The notes: generated by a model from the letters alone, not told the origin. Counted from the first letter of the stretch, positions 25,048 through 33,399 are shown. The stretch is DNA of 64,000 nucleotides from Streptomyces sp. H39-S7 (GCF_027158205.1 NZ_JAPVLU010000043.1:21333-85332); one strand, 5' to 3'. Program-made: numbers and translations.

Positions 25048-25080
25048 GCGGGGCCCCGGGCACGCCGCCCGGGGCCCCGC
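25048..25080 (+). terminator. Terminator after the APC permease
   Basis: A perfect 14-bp stem, GCGGGGCCCCGGGC and its complement, with a 5-nt loop lies 6 nt after the stop. Confidence 0.8.
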
Positions 25081-25118
25081 GACTTCTGGGTCCCGTCCGC
25101 GTCACGTACGGTGCGCGC

Positions 25119-26627
25119 ATGAGCGTGACGGGGGAACGGGACACCAACCAGGGCTGCTTGACGGTCGCCATCCGGATGCCGGTGCGGATCTTCGCGCTCG
25201 TCGTCATCCTGCCGGTGCGGATGGCGTGGGACGCGCTCGCCGCACTGGGGCGCGCCCTGGGCGCCGGCCTCGGCTGGCTCTGGCGGCGCACGGTCGTCGA
25301 ACCGCTCGGCGCCGTCGCCCGCGGCGCCGGCGCCGCCCTGCGGTGGCTGGTGCGCGTGCTCGTCGTCGCCCCACTGGTGTGGCTCTGGACGGCGGTGATC
25401 GCCCCGTCCGGCCGGGGCGCCGCCACCGCCGCCCACTGGCTGCTGCGCGCCCTGTTCGTCGTGCCGCTCTCCGCCCTGTACCGCTACGTCCTGACGCCGT
25501 TCGGCCGGGGCGTGACGTGGTCGCTGCGCGCCATCGGATCAGGCCTGGCGGCGCTGGCCCGGGGGCTCGGCAAGGGGGCCGGCCTACTCCTGACGCATCT
25601 CCTCGTCCGGCCGGTACACCTGCTCCACCTCCACGTCCTGGCCCCCGCCGCCCGTGCTCTGGCCGCCGCTCTCGCGGCGACCGGCCATGGCACCGGCATC
25701 GCCGCGCGGTGGCTGGTGCGGGTGCTCCTCGTCGCTCCGCTGGTGCTGCTGTACCGGTACGTCCTGACGCCCCTGGGCCGGTCCGCCGCCTGGTCGGCGC
25801 GGGCGCTCGGCACGGCCGCCGGCTGGCTGCTGCGGTATCTGCTCGTGGTGCCGCTCGTGGCCCTCTACCGCTACGTGCTCACCCCGCTGGGCCATGCGGC
25901 GGCCTGGACGGGCCGCTCCTCGGGCATCGCCGCGCGGTGGCTGGTGCGCGTGCTGCTCGTGGTGCCGGTGGTCGCGCTGTACCGGTACGTGCTCACCCCG
26001 CTGGGCCATGCGGCGGCCTGGACGGCCCGTTCGTCGGGCATCGCCGTGCGGTGGCTGGTGCGCGTGCTCCTCGTGGCCCCGGTGGTGCTGCTGTACCGGT
26101 ACGTGCTGACGCCGCTGGGCCGGTCCGCCGTCTGGTCGGCGCGGGCGCTCGGCACGGCCGCCGGGTGGCTGCTGCGGTACCTGCTCGTGGTGCCGGCCGT
26201 GGCCCTCTACCGCTACGTGCTGGCCCCGGTGGGACGGGAGGTCGCCGCCGCCCTCGGGCACGCCTGGCGGGTCGCCGGGTACATCTCGCGGGCGGTCGGA
26301 CGCGCGCTGAAGTGGCTGGGCCGGACGCTGATCGCCGATCCCGCGCGCTGGGTGTGGCACTCCGTCGCCGTGCCGGCCGCCGAGGCCGCGCGCGCCGTGG
26401 GCCGCTGGACGCGGCGCGAGGTGCTCGCCCCCGTCGGACGGACGGTCGGCGACGCCCGCCGCACGGTCCAGGAGGCGCTGCACACCGCGCGGGTGACCGT
26501 ACGCGAGGCCCGGGCGGACGCCCGCCTGATGCTGTTCGGGGCGCCGAAGGTAGCCGCGCGGCTACCGGAGCAGACGACGGCCTCCGCCCCGGACCTCGTC
26601 AAGCGCGTCCCCACGCGCCACCGCTGA
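25119..26627 (+). CDS. Tandem 38-residue-repeat hydrophobic/basic protein, function unknown
   Basis: I do not recognise this 502-residue protein. Between about residues 210 and 365 it consists of four exact-length 38-residue repeats, each with RYVLTPLG at its start, a Trp-Arg middle and a hydrophobic LLVVPLVALY end. Degenerate copies lie on both sides (RYVLTPFGRG near 120, RYVLAPVGRE near 364). Acidic residues are almost absent from the repeats while Arg is frequent, giving alternating amphipathic or membrane-embedded segments. The C-terminal 110 residues are Ala/Arg-rich and helical. TACGGT (25107-25112) ends 6 nt before the ATG, so the mRNA is probably leaderless. It sits between the permease and the radical SAM partner gene. 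Confidence 0.8.
   Translation: MSVTGERDTNQGCLTVAIRMPVRIFALVVILPVRMAWDALAALGRALGAGLGWLWRRTVVEPLGAVARGAGAALRWLVRVLVVAPLVWLWTAVIAPSGRGAATAAHWLLRALFVVPLSALYRYVLTPFGRGVTWSLRAIGSGLAALARGLGKGAGLLLTHLLVRPVHLLHLHVLAPAARALAAALAATGHGTGIAARWLVRVLLVAPLVLLYRYVLTPLGRSAAWSARALGTAAGWLLRYLLVVPLVALYRYVLTPLGHAAAWTGRSSGIAARWLVRVLLVVPVVALYRYVLTPLGHAAAWTARSSGIAVRWLVRVLLVAPVVLLYRYVLTPLGRSAVWSARALGTAAGWLLRYLLVVPAVALYRYVLAPVGREVAAALGHAWRVAGYISRAVGRALKWLGRTLIADPARWVWHSVAVPAAEAARAVGRWTRREVLAPVGRTVGDARRTVQEALHTARVTVREARADARLMLFGAPKVAARLPEQTTASAPDLVKRVPTRHR
25752..26207 (+). repeat. Four in-frame 114-bp tandem repeats in the order A-B-B-A
   Basis: Units begin at 25752, 25866, 25980 and 26094, and the next partial copy begins at 26208, all exactly 114 bp apart. 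Units 1 and 4 are nearly the same (by eye about 94%), and units 2 and 3 resemble each other (about 91%), giving an A-B-B-A order. The repeats are coding and keep the reading frame. Confidence 0.9.
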
Positions 26628-26684
26628 GCCGGGCCGCGTACGCGCCCCGTCATGACCTGTGGGCGACGCGGCGTAACCTTGGGT

Positions 26685-26732
26685 ATGACAAACGGGCCCC
26701 CACAAGGCCCCCGCAGACGTACGAGGGACTGA
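26685..26732 (+). CDS. Putative 15-residue leader ORF upstream of the radical SAM partner gene
   Basis: An ATG 5 nt after TAACCT (26674-26679) opens a 15-codon frame encoding MTNGPPQGPRRRTRD. It stops 6 nt before the likely CTG start of the next gene. The -10 and ATG spacing resembles leaderless transcripts elsewhere in the window, and the ORF contains the GAGGG that could serve the next gene. It may be a translated upstream ORF that couples to the gene behind it, or a chance frame. Confidence 0.35.
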   Translation: MTNGPPQGPRRRTRD

Positions 26733-26780
26733 ACGACACTGGGCAAGCGACAGCCCGAAGGCCCACCGCCCGCACCGACG

Positions 26781-27560
26781 GTGCAGCGCATCCGCCTGCG
26801 CTACACCAAGCGCGGCCGCCTCCGGTTCACCAGTCACCGCGACTTCCAGCGCGCCTTCGAGCGGGCACTTCGCCGCGCCGAGGTGCCCATGGCGTACTCG
26901 GCGGGCTTCACCCCGCACCCCAAGGTGTCGTACGCGAACGCCGCTCCGACCGGCGTCGGCAGCGAGGCCGAGTACCTGGAGATCGGCCTCACCGAGGTCC
27001 GCGACCCCGAGAAGCTGCGGCTGCTGCTCGACGAGTCGCTGCCCACCGGGCTCGACATCACCGACGCGGTGGAGGTCCGTACCTCCGGCCTCGCCGAGCG
27101 GCTGCAGGCCTCCGTGTGGCAGCTCCGGCTCGACGGCGTCGAGCACGCCGAGGCGGAGCGCGCGGTCGCGCTCTTCCTCGCCGCCGAGACCGTCGAGGTC
27201 GAACGGAAGACCAAGAACGGCATCCGCACTTTCGACGCGCGCGACGCCGTCACCCGGCTCGAAGTGCTGCCGGCCGACGCGCTCGAACAGGGTGCCGATG
27301 GGCCCGGGCCTGTCGCCTGTGCGATACTGCGGCTAGTTGTTCGGCACTTGACACCTGCCGTGCGACCCGACGACGTCCTTTCCGGCCTCCGTGTGACGGC
27401 CGACCTCGCGCCGCCGGTCCCCGTAGCGGTGACCAGGCTGGCGCAGGGGCCGCTCCACGAAGAGTCCGGGACGGTCACCGACCCGCTCGCGCCAGATCGC
27501 GACGCCGCGGCGGTGCCGAGTGGGGACTCCCCGCCGAAGGCTGGGGAAGCCTCCGCGTAG
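26781..27560 (+). CDS. Radical SAM-associated protein, TIGR03936 / DUF2344 family
   Basis: This 259-residue protein has the DUF2344 features RLRYTKRGRLRFTSHRDFQRAFERALRRA and YSAGFTPHPKVSYA. It corresponds to the C-terminal part that in other bacteria is fused to TIGR03960 radical SAM proteins, encoded here 4.6 kb upstream. The conventional GTG start at 26781 has no ribosome-binding site. The frame remains open to a CTG at 26739 with GAGGG 11 nt upstream, which adds GKRQPEGPPPAPT, an N-terminus I recall from Streptomyces homologues; that may be the true start. Its C-terminal 60 residues are less conserved in appearance. RNase E follows. Confidence 0.88.
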   Translation: MQRIRLRYTKRGRLRFTSHRDFQRAFERALRRAEVPMAYSAGFTPHPKVSYANAAPTGVGSEAEYLEIGLTEVRDPEKLRLLLDESLPTGLDITDAVEVRTSGLAERLQASVWQLRLDGVEHAEAERAVALFLAAETVEVERKTKNGIRTFDARDAVTRLEVLPADALEQGADGPGPVACAILRLVVRHLTPAVRPDDVLSGLRVTADLAPPVPVAVTRLAQGPLHEESGTVTDPLAPDRDAAAVPSGDSPPKAGEASA

Positions 27561-27782
27561 GAACGCCGTCGACGTGTTGCCGACGCGCCAGGGAGCCACC
27601 CGGGCCCGGCGACGCTGACCTCATAAGACTTTCGTCGGCCCGTCACAGACGTGCGGACGAGCGAGACAACAGCTCCCGTGCGGCGCCCGCGCCCCCGGAC
27701 AGCGGCACTACGACCGACGTCGTGGCCCGCCGCCACCGGAACAGAGCGCGGCGCCCGGGAGCATGACGGGAGCACTGCCCGA

Positions 27783-30700
27783 ATGCTCGATCACAACGAG
27801 CCCAACGCGGCGCCGGACCATGGCGCCGCATCCAGCGAAGAAGCGACGGCCCCCCGCCGTCGCCGCCGCGCCGTATCCCGCCCGGCGGGTCCGCCCGCCG
27901 CGCCGGCCATACCGGCCACTTCCGCCGACGAGGCCGCCCCGGCCGCGAGCTCGGCGCCCGCTGAGGACACCGCCGCCCCTGACGACTCCGCCGCGCCGCC
28001 GCGCGCCCGTCGTCGTGCGACCCGCAAGGTGACGGCCCCGGCCGGTGCTCCCGACGCCGTCGAGGCCCCCGCGGCCGCGGTCTCCGAAGCCCCCTCCGCG
28101 GTGCCCGCCGAGGCAGCCGACGCCGCCCCGGACACCTCCGCCGCGCCGCCGCGTGCCCGTCGTCGTGCCACCCGCAAGGTCACCGCACCGTCCGAGGCCC
28201 CGCAGGAGGCGCCCGCGGCCGAGAGCCCGGCCGCTGTCGAGGCTCCGGCTCCTGTCGAAGCCGCGGCCGAGCCGGCCGTCGACCCCGCCGCCCCGACCCG
28301 GGCCCGCCGCCGCGCGACCCGCAAGGTCGCCGCGCCCGCCCAGGCCCCCCAGTTCGTCGAGGAGACGGCCGCTCCGGCGCCCGTCGCCGCGCAGGCACCC
28401 GTCGTCGCGGCGGCTCCCGCCGCGTCCGAGGCCGAGGCCCCGGGCCGCGGCCGCCGCACCTCCCGCAAGCGCGCCACTCCCTCCGCCCCGTCGGCCTCGT
28501 CGGCCGGGGGCGACGGCACGGTCGCCGATGACCCGGAGCGCACGGTCGTCAAGGTCCGTGAGCCGCGCGCCAAGGCCGAGCCCAGCCTGGGCACCGGCTT
28601 CGACGAGGTGACGTCCATCAAGGGCTCCACCCGCATGGAGGCGAAGAAGCAGCGCCGCCGTGAGGGCCGCGAGCAGGGCCGCCGCCGCGTGCCGATCATC
28701 ACCGAGGCCGAGTTCCTGGCCCGCCGTGAGGCCGTCGAGCGCGTCATGGTCGTCCGGCAGAGCGGTGAGCGCACCCAGATCGGTGTGCTGGAGGACGACG
28801 TCCTCGTCGAGCACTACGTGAACAAGGAGCAGGCCACCTCGTACGTCGGCAACGTCTACCTGGGCAAGGTCCAGAACGTGCTGCCGTCGATGGAGGCCGC
28901 CTTCGTCGACATCGGCAAGGGCCGCAACGCGGTGCTGTACGCCGGTGAGGTCAACTTCGAGGCGCTCGGCATGGGCCACGGCCCGCGCCGGATCGAGAGC
29001 GCGCTGAAGTCCGGCCAGTCGGTCCTGGTGCAGGTCACCAAGGACCCGATCGGCCACAAGGGCGCCCGCCTCACCAGCCAGATCTCGCTGCCCGGTCGCT
29101 ACCTGGTCTACGTGCCCGAGGGCTCGATGACCGGTATCAGCCGCAAGCTGCCCGACAACGAGCGCGCCCGGCTCAAGACCATCCTCAAGAAGATCGTCCC
29201 CGAGGACGCGGGCGTCATCGTGCGCACCGCCGCCGAGGGTGCGAGCGAGGAGGAGCTGCGCGCCGACGTCGACCGGCTGCAGGGCCAGTGGGACGACATC
29301 CAGAAGCGGGCCAAGGGCGGCAACGCCCCGACGCTGCTCTACGGCGAGCCGGACATGACCGTCCGTGTCGTCCGCGACATCTTCAACGAGGACTTCACCA
29401 AGGTCATCGTCAGCGGTGACGAGGCGTGGGGCACCATCCACGAGTACGTCCACTCGGTCGCCCCCGACCTGACGGACCGGCTCACCCGGTGGACCTCCGA
29501 GGTCGACGTCTTCGCGACGTACCGGATCGACGAGCAGCTGCTGAAGGCGCTGGACCGCAAGGTCTGGCTGCCGTCCGGCGGTTCGCTGGTGATCGACAAG
29601 ACCGAGGCGATGATCGTCGTCGACGTCAACACCGGCAAGTTCACCGGTCAGGGCGGCAACCTCGAGGAGACCGTCACCAGGAACAACCTGGAGGCGGCCG
29701 AGGAGATCGTGCGCCAGCTGCGGCTGCGCGACCTGGGCGGCATCGTCGTCATCGACTTCATCGACATGGTCCTGGAGTCCAACCGCGACCTCGTCATGCG
29801 CCGGCTGCTGGAGTGCCTGGGCCGGGACCGGACCAAGCACCAGGTCGCCGAGGTCACCTCGCTGGGTCTGGTGCAGATGACTCGCAAGCGGGTCGGCCAG
29901 GGCCTGCTGGAGTCGTTCTCCGAGGTCTGCGTGCACTGCAACGGGCGCGGCGTCATCGTCCACATGGACCAGGCGACGACCACCGGTGGCGGCGGCAAGC
30001 GCAAGCGCCGCGGCAAGGGCGGGGTCGGCTCGGGCGACGAGCACACGCACGAGCACGATGCCGAGAACGAGAACGAGAACGACGAGTACGAGGCGCACGA
30101 GGACGCGGACGAGTACCCCGAGCTGGAGCCCGTCGCGGTGACCGAGGCCGAACTGGTGCCGACGGTCGCGACCGACGACGAGTGGTTCAGCAGCGCCGCC
30201 GAGGCGGAGGCCGCGGCGACGCGTGGCCGTGGCCGCCGTCGGGCGGGCCGCAAGGCCACCGCCCCCGCGGGCGCGCCCTACGGGGACCGGCAGTCGCCGG
30301 CCGCCGAGGTGATCGAGTTCGTGATCGAGCCGTCAGCGGAGGCGCCGGTCGTCGAGCCCGAGCCCGAGCCGGTAGCGGTCGCCGAAGCGGCGCCCGTGGC
30401 CGAAGCGGTCACGGAAGCGCCGGCCCCGGGCCGTACGCGCCGCCGTGCCACCCGCAAGGTGAGCGCCCCGGCGGGCTCCCCGGCCTCCTCCGAGGCCGAG
30501 CCCGTCACCGTGGTCGCGGTCGCCCCCGCCGTCGAGCCGACGCCGGAGCCGGTCGTGGAGGCCGCTGTGGAGGCGGCGCAGCCCGCCCCCTCCGCCGCAC
30601 CGCCCCGGGCCCGCCGCCGTGCGACCCGTGAGGTGACCGCTCCGGCGGCCGAGGGCGCCGCGGTGGCGGTCGTCACCGAGTCGGCCACCGAGCCCGTCAC

Positions 30701-30914
30701 CGAGCCCGCTGAGGCCGTCCAGGAGGCCTCCGCGGCCGACGAGACGGTCGCGGAGCCCAAGAAGCGGGCGCCGCGCAAGGCGGCCGCGAAGAAGGCGCCG
30801 GCGGCGAAGAGGGCCGTGGCGAAGAAGACGGTGGCCAAGAAGACCGTTGCGAAGAAGGCACCGGCCAAGAAGGCGGCGACCAGGAAGACCGCCGGCGCGG
30901 CCGACAGCGAGTAG
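27783..30914 (+). CDS. rne: Ribonuclease E/G family endoribonuclease
   Basis: This 1043-residue RNase E has a catalytic core at about residues 305-740. It contains the S1 RNA-binding domain (RTQIGVLEDD...YLGKVQNVLPSMEAAFVDIG), the DNase-I-like site with DVNTGKFTGQGG and VVIDFIDM, and the zinc-link CVHCNGRG. The core is flanked on both sides by disordered Ala/Pro/Glu regions that repeat ARRRATRKVTAPAGAP-type units: four copies before and three after. The protein ends in a Lys-rich AKKTVAKKAPAKK tail. It processes rRNA and degrades mRNA. The ATG at 27783 has GGGAG about 10 nt upstream; the frame continues open to 27651 without a good start. The 220-nt leader (27561-27782) has no other gene and could carry autoregulation. 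Confidence 0.96.
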   Translation: MLDHNEPNAAPDHGAASSEEATAPRRRRRAVSRPAGPPAAPAIPATSADEAAPAASSAPAEDTAAPDDSAAPPRARRRATRKVTAPAGAPDAVEAPAAAVSEAPSAVPAEAADAAPDTSAAPPRARRRATRKVTAPSEAPQEAPAAESPAAVEAPAPVEAAAEPAVDPAAPTRARRRATRKVAAPAQAPQFVEETAAPAPVAAQAPVVAAAPAASEAEAPGRGRRTSRKRATPSAPSASSAGGDGTVADDPERTVVKVREPRAKAEPSLGTGFDEVTSIKGSTRMEAKKQRRREGREQGRRRVPIITEAEFLARREAVERVMVVRQSGERTQIGVLEDDVLVEHYVNKEQATSYVGNVYLGKVQNVLPSMEAAFVDIGKGRNAVLYAGEVNFEALGMGHGPRRIESALKSGQSVLVQVTKDPIGHKGARLTSQISLPGRYLVYVPEGSMTGISRKLPDNERARLKTILKKIVPEDAGVIVRTAAEGASEEELRADVDRLQGQWDDIQKRAKGGNAPTLLYGEPDMTVRVVRDIFNEDFTKVIVSGDEAWGTIHEYVHSVAPDLTDRLTRWTSEVDVFATYRIDEQLLKALDRKVWLPSGGSLVIDKTEAMIVVDVNTGKFTGQGGNLEETVTRNNLEAAEEIVRQLRLRDLGGIVVIDFIDMVLESNRDLVMRRLLECLGRDRTKHQVAEVTSLGLVQMTRKRVGQGLLESFSEVCVHCNGRGVIVHMDQATTTGGGGKRKRRGKGGVGSGDEHTHEHDAENENENDEYEAHEDADEYPELEPVAVTEAELVPTVATDDEWFSSAAEAEAAATRGRGRRRAGRKATAPAGAPYGDRQSPAAEVIEFVIEPSAEAPVVEPEPEPVAVAEAAPVAEAVTEAPAPGRTRRRATRKVSAPAGSPASSEAEPVTVVAVAPAVEPTPEPVVEAAVEAAQPAPSAAPPRARRRATREVTAPAAEGAAVAVVTESATEPVTEPAEAVQEASAADETVAEPKKRAPRKAAAKKAPAAKRAVAKKTVAKKTVAKKAPAKKAATRKTAGAADSE

Positions 30915-30952
30915 GTCAACAGCGCGTGTGACAGGCCGTCTTGAGACGGTGG

Positions 30953-30986
30953 AGGGCGGGCCCGGAGACCTCGGGCCCGCCCTTCC
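30953..30986 (+). terminator. Terminator after rne
   Basis: A 12-bp stem, AGGGCGGGCCCG and its complement, with a 7-nt loop is followed by TT about 40 nt after the rne stop. Confidence 0.75.
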
Positions 30987-31019
30987 GCACTGCTGCCGGC
31001 GGGCGCCCGGCCACCCGGT

Positions 31020-31105
31020 TTGACCCTGCGCCACGGGCCCCGTAGCCTTGGCCTTCGGCGTTTTTGCGCCCGCTCCTGAGCAAATCCCTCCCGGTCCGCC
31101 GGGAG
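31020..31105 (+). promoter_or_regulatory. rplU-rpmA promoter and leader hairpin
   Basis: TTGACC (31020-31025) and TAGCCT (31043-31048), 17 nt apart, form a strong promoter with a start near 31055. The 120-nt leader contains a T5 stretch and a hairpin, CTCCCGG-TCCG-CCGGGAG (31088-31105). A leader this long with a stable hairpin could bind a ribosomal protein for feedback control; that is inference. Confidence 0.6.
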
Positions 31106-31175
31106 AGGCCCCCCAATGCAGGACAGGGATGGCTGGCTTCAGGAGTACCCGATCTAGCTTGAGAGTGAGTTCCGC

Positions 31176-31496
31176 GTGTACGCAATCGTGCGCAGCGGCG
31201 GCCGCCAGCACAAGGTGGCCGTTGGCGATGTCGTCGAGGTTGACAAGATTTCCACCGGCAAGGTGGGCGACGCGGTCGAGCTCTCGACGCTCCTCGTCGT
31301 CGACGGCGACTCCGTGACCAGCGACCCGTGGGTCCTGGCCGGGATCAAGGTCGCGGCTGAGATCGTGGACCACCACAAGGGTGTCAAGATCGACATCCTG
31401 CGGTACAAGAACAAGACCGGTTACCGCCGTCGTCAGGGTCACCGTCAGCAGTACACGGCGATCAAGATCACCGGTATCCCCACGGCTGCGAAGTAA
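31176..31496 (+). CDS. rplU: 50S ribosomal protein L21
   Basis: This 106-residue L21 has the family N-terminus MYAIVRSGGRQHKVAVGDVVEV and the C-terminal RRQGHRQQYTAIKITGI. It binds 23S rRNA and contacts L20. The GTG start at 31176 is preceded by a GAGAGTGAG purine stretch. It forms an operon with rpmA, 14 bp downstream. Codon use is somewhat less GC-extreme than in its neighbours, as is usual for highly expressed ribosomal genes. Confidence 0.98.
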   Translation: MYAIVRSGGRQHKVAVGDVVEVDKISTGKVGDAVELSTLLVVDGDSVTSDPWVLAGIKVAAEIVDHHKGVKIDILRYKNKTGYRRRQGHRQQYTAIKITGIPTAAK

Positions 31497-31510
31497 GGGA
31501 CTGAGAAGAC

Positions 31511-31768
31511 ATGGCACACAAGAAGGGTGCATCGTCCACTCGTAACGGACGTGACTCCAACGCTCAGTTTCTCGGCGTGAAGCGTTTCGGCGGCCAGGTC
31601 GTCAACGCCGGCGAGATCATCGTCCGCCAGCGTGGCACGCACTTCCACCCCGGCTCGAACATGGGCCGCGGCAAGGACGACACGCTGTTCGCCCTCGCCG
31701 CCGGTGTGGTCGAGTTCGGCACCGCGCGTGGCCGCAGGGTAGTGAACATCGTTCCGGCCGCCGTCTAA
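31511..31768 (+). CDS. rpmA: 50S ribosomal protein L27
   Basis: This 85-residue L27 starts MAHKKGASSTRNGRDSNAQ and contains RQRGTHFHPGSNMGRGKDDTLFA. Its N-terminus reaches the peptidyl transferase centre. There is no N-terminal extension of the kind cleaved by Prp in Firmicutes. The ribosome-binding site is weak (GGGACTGAGAAGAC), consistent with translation coupled to rplU. A large nested hairpin separates it from obg. Confidence 0.98.
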   Translation: MAHKKGASSTRNGRDSNAQFLGVKRFGGQVVNAGEIIVRQRGTHFHPGSNMGRGKDDTLFALAAGVVEFGTARGRRVVNIVPAAV

Positions 31769-31795
31769 TACGGCTCGGCAACGAACACAGCACAC

Positions 31796-31860
31796 CACTG
31801 AGGGCGGACCCCCCTTCCCCGACGCGCACCGCGCGCGGGAAGAGGGTCCGCCCTCGGTGC
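31796..31860 (+). terminator. Nested hairpin between rpmA and obg
   Basis: The outer stem GAGGGCGGACCC / GGGTCCGCCCTC (31800-31811 / 31844-31855) encloses an inner stem CTTCCCC / GGGAAG region. The whole spans about 60 bp without a T-run. TAGTACT follows at about 31863, so obg may have its own promoter. Confidence 0.65.
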
Positions 31861-31903
31861 GTTAGTACTGAGACAATCCCGTATTTATCTGGAGGCAATC
31901 CGT

Positions 31904-33334
31904 ATGACCACCTTCGTGGACCGCGTCGAGCTGCATGTCGCCGCGGGTAACGGAGGCCACGGCTGCGCCTCCGTTCACCGGGAGAAGTTCAAGCCGCTCG
32001 GCGGTCCGGACGGCGGTAACGGCGGCCGTGGCGGCGATGTGATCCTGGTCGTGGACCAGGACATCACCACGCTCCTCGACTACCACCACACCCCGCACCG
32101 CAAGGCCACCAACGGCAAGGGCGGCGCGGGCGGCAACCGCACCGGCTCCGAGGGCCAGGACCTGGTCCTGCCGGTACCGGACGGCACCGTCGTCCTGGAC
32201 CAGGACGGCAACCTGCTCGCCGACCTTGTCGGCCAGGGCACCACCTTCGTCGCGGGCCAGGGCGGCCGCGGCGGCCTCGGCAACGCGGCACTGGCCTCGG
32301 CCCGCCGCAAGGCGCCCGGCTTCGCGCTGCTCGGCGAGCCCGGCAAGTCCCGGGACATCGTCCTGGAGCTCAAGACGGTCGCCGACGTCGCCCTGGTCGG
32401 CTACCCGAGTGCGGGAAAGTCCTCGCTCATCTCGGTGCTCTCGGCCGCCAAGCCGAAGATCGCCGACTACCCCTTCACTACCCTGGTCCCGAACCTGGGC
32501 GTGGTCACCGCCGGTGAGGTCGTCTACACGATCGCCGACGTCCCCGGCCTGATCCCGGGCGCCAGCCAGGGCCGTGGCCTGGGCCTGGAGTTCCTGCGGC
32601 ACGTCGAGCGCTGCTCGGTGCTCGTGCACATCCTGGACACCGCCACGCTGGAGTCCGACCGCGACCCGGTCACCGACCTCGACGTCATCGAGGCCGAGCT
32701 GTCCGAGTACGGCGGCCTGGGCGACCGGCCGCGCATCGTCGTGCTCAACAAGATCGACGTGCCCGACGGCAAGGACCTCGCCGACATCATCCGCCCCGAG
32801 CTTGAAGCCCGCGGCTACCAGGTCTTCGAGGTCTCGGCCGTCTCCCGGCTGGGCCTGCGCGAGCTGTCCTTCGCCCTGGCGAAGATCGTCGCCGAGACCC
32901 GCGCCGCCAAGCCCGCGCAGGAGTCGACCCGGGTCGTCATCCGCCCGGTCGCGGTGGACGACGCCGGCTTCACCGTCACCGAGGAAGAGGGCTCCTACCG
33001 CGTGCGCGGCGAGAAGCCCGAGCGCTGGGTGCGGCAGACCGACTTCTCCAACGACGAGGCCGTCGGCTACCTCGCGGACCGGCTCTCGCGCCTCGGTGTC
33101 GAGGAGCGGCTGGTGAAGGCCGGCGCCCAGGCGGGCGACGAGATCATCATCGGCGAGGAGGAGAACGCGGTCGTCTTCGACTGGGAGCCGACGATGGCCG
33201 CCGGTGCCGAGATGCTGGGACGCCGCGGCGAGGACCACCGCTTCGACCCGCCGCGCCCGGCCGTCAACCGCCGCCGCGACAAGAGCGACAAGGACGACGC
33301 GCAGCAGGAGTTCGACGACTTCGAAGCCTTCTGA
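31904..33334 (+). CDS. obgE: Obg-family GTPase, ribosome-associated and essential
   Basis: This 476-residue GTPase has an N-terminal Gly-rich Obg fold (1-158, NGGRGGDVILVVD and GGRGGLGNAALAS), a G domain from about 159 with P-loop GYPSAGKSS, DVPGLIPGA and NKID, and a C-terminal OCT domain (about 340-420). An acidic tail follows. Obg assists 50S assembly and, in Streptomyces, affects the onset of aerial mycelium. The ATG has GGAGGC upstream. It follows rplU-rpmA, the usual order. Confidence 0.97.
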   Translation: MTTFVDRVELHVAAGNGGHGCASVHREKFKPLGGPDGGNGGRGGDVILVVDQDITTLLDYHHTPHRKATNGKGGAGGNRTGSEGQDLVLPVPDGTVVLDQDGNLLADLVGQGTTFVAGQGGRGGLGNAALASARRKAPGFALLGEPGKSRDIVLELKTVADVALVGYPSAGKSSLISVLSAAKPKIADYPFTTLVPNLGVVTAGEVVYTIADVPGLIPGASQGRGLGLEFLRHVERCSVLVHILDTATLESDRDPVTDLDVIEAELSEYGGLGDRPRIVVLNKIDVPDGKDLADIIRPELEARGYQVFEVSAVSRLGLRELSFALAKIVAETRAAKPAQESTRVVIRPVAVDDAGFTVTEEEGSYRVRGEKPERWVRQTDFSNDEAVGYLADRLSRLGVEERLVKAGAQAGDEIIIGEEENAVVFDWEPTMAAGAEMLGRRGEDHRFDPPRPAVNRRRDKSDKDDAQQEFDDFEAF

Positions 33335-33358
33335 GCGGTCTGCACCGTCCGCACCACG

Positions 33359-33399
33359 GCCCCCTCGGAGCGCTGGGACCAGCGCTCCGAGGGGGCTTT
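33359..33399 (+). terminator. Terminator after obg
   Basis: An inverted repeat with arms of up to 18 bp (GCCCCCTCGGAGCGCTGG and its complement) is followed by TTTC, 25 nt after the obg stop. Confidence 0.85.

Noticed and set aside
25752..26207. Regular 114-bp repeats as a CRISPR array or non-coding satellite
   Set aside because: The units are contiguous with no spacers, keep one reading frame and encode a consistent 38-residue unit, so they are coding repeats.
27651..27782. RNase E frame starting at 27651
   Set aside because: The extra residues are Arg/Pro/Thr-rich without a ribosome-binding site, while ATG 27783 has GGGAG upstream and fits the family N-terminus.
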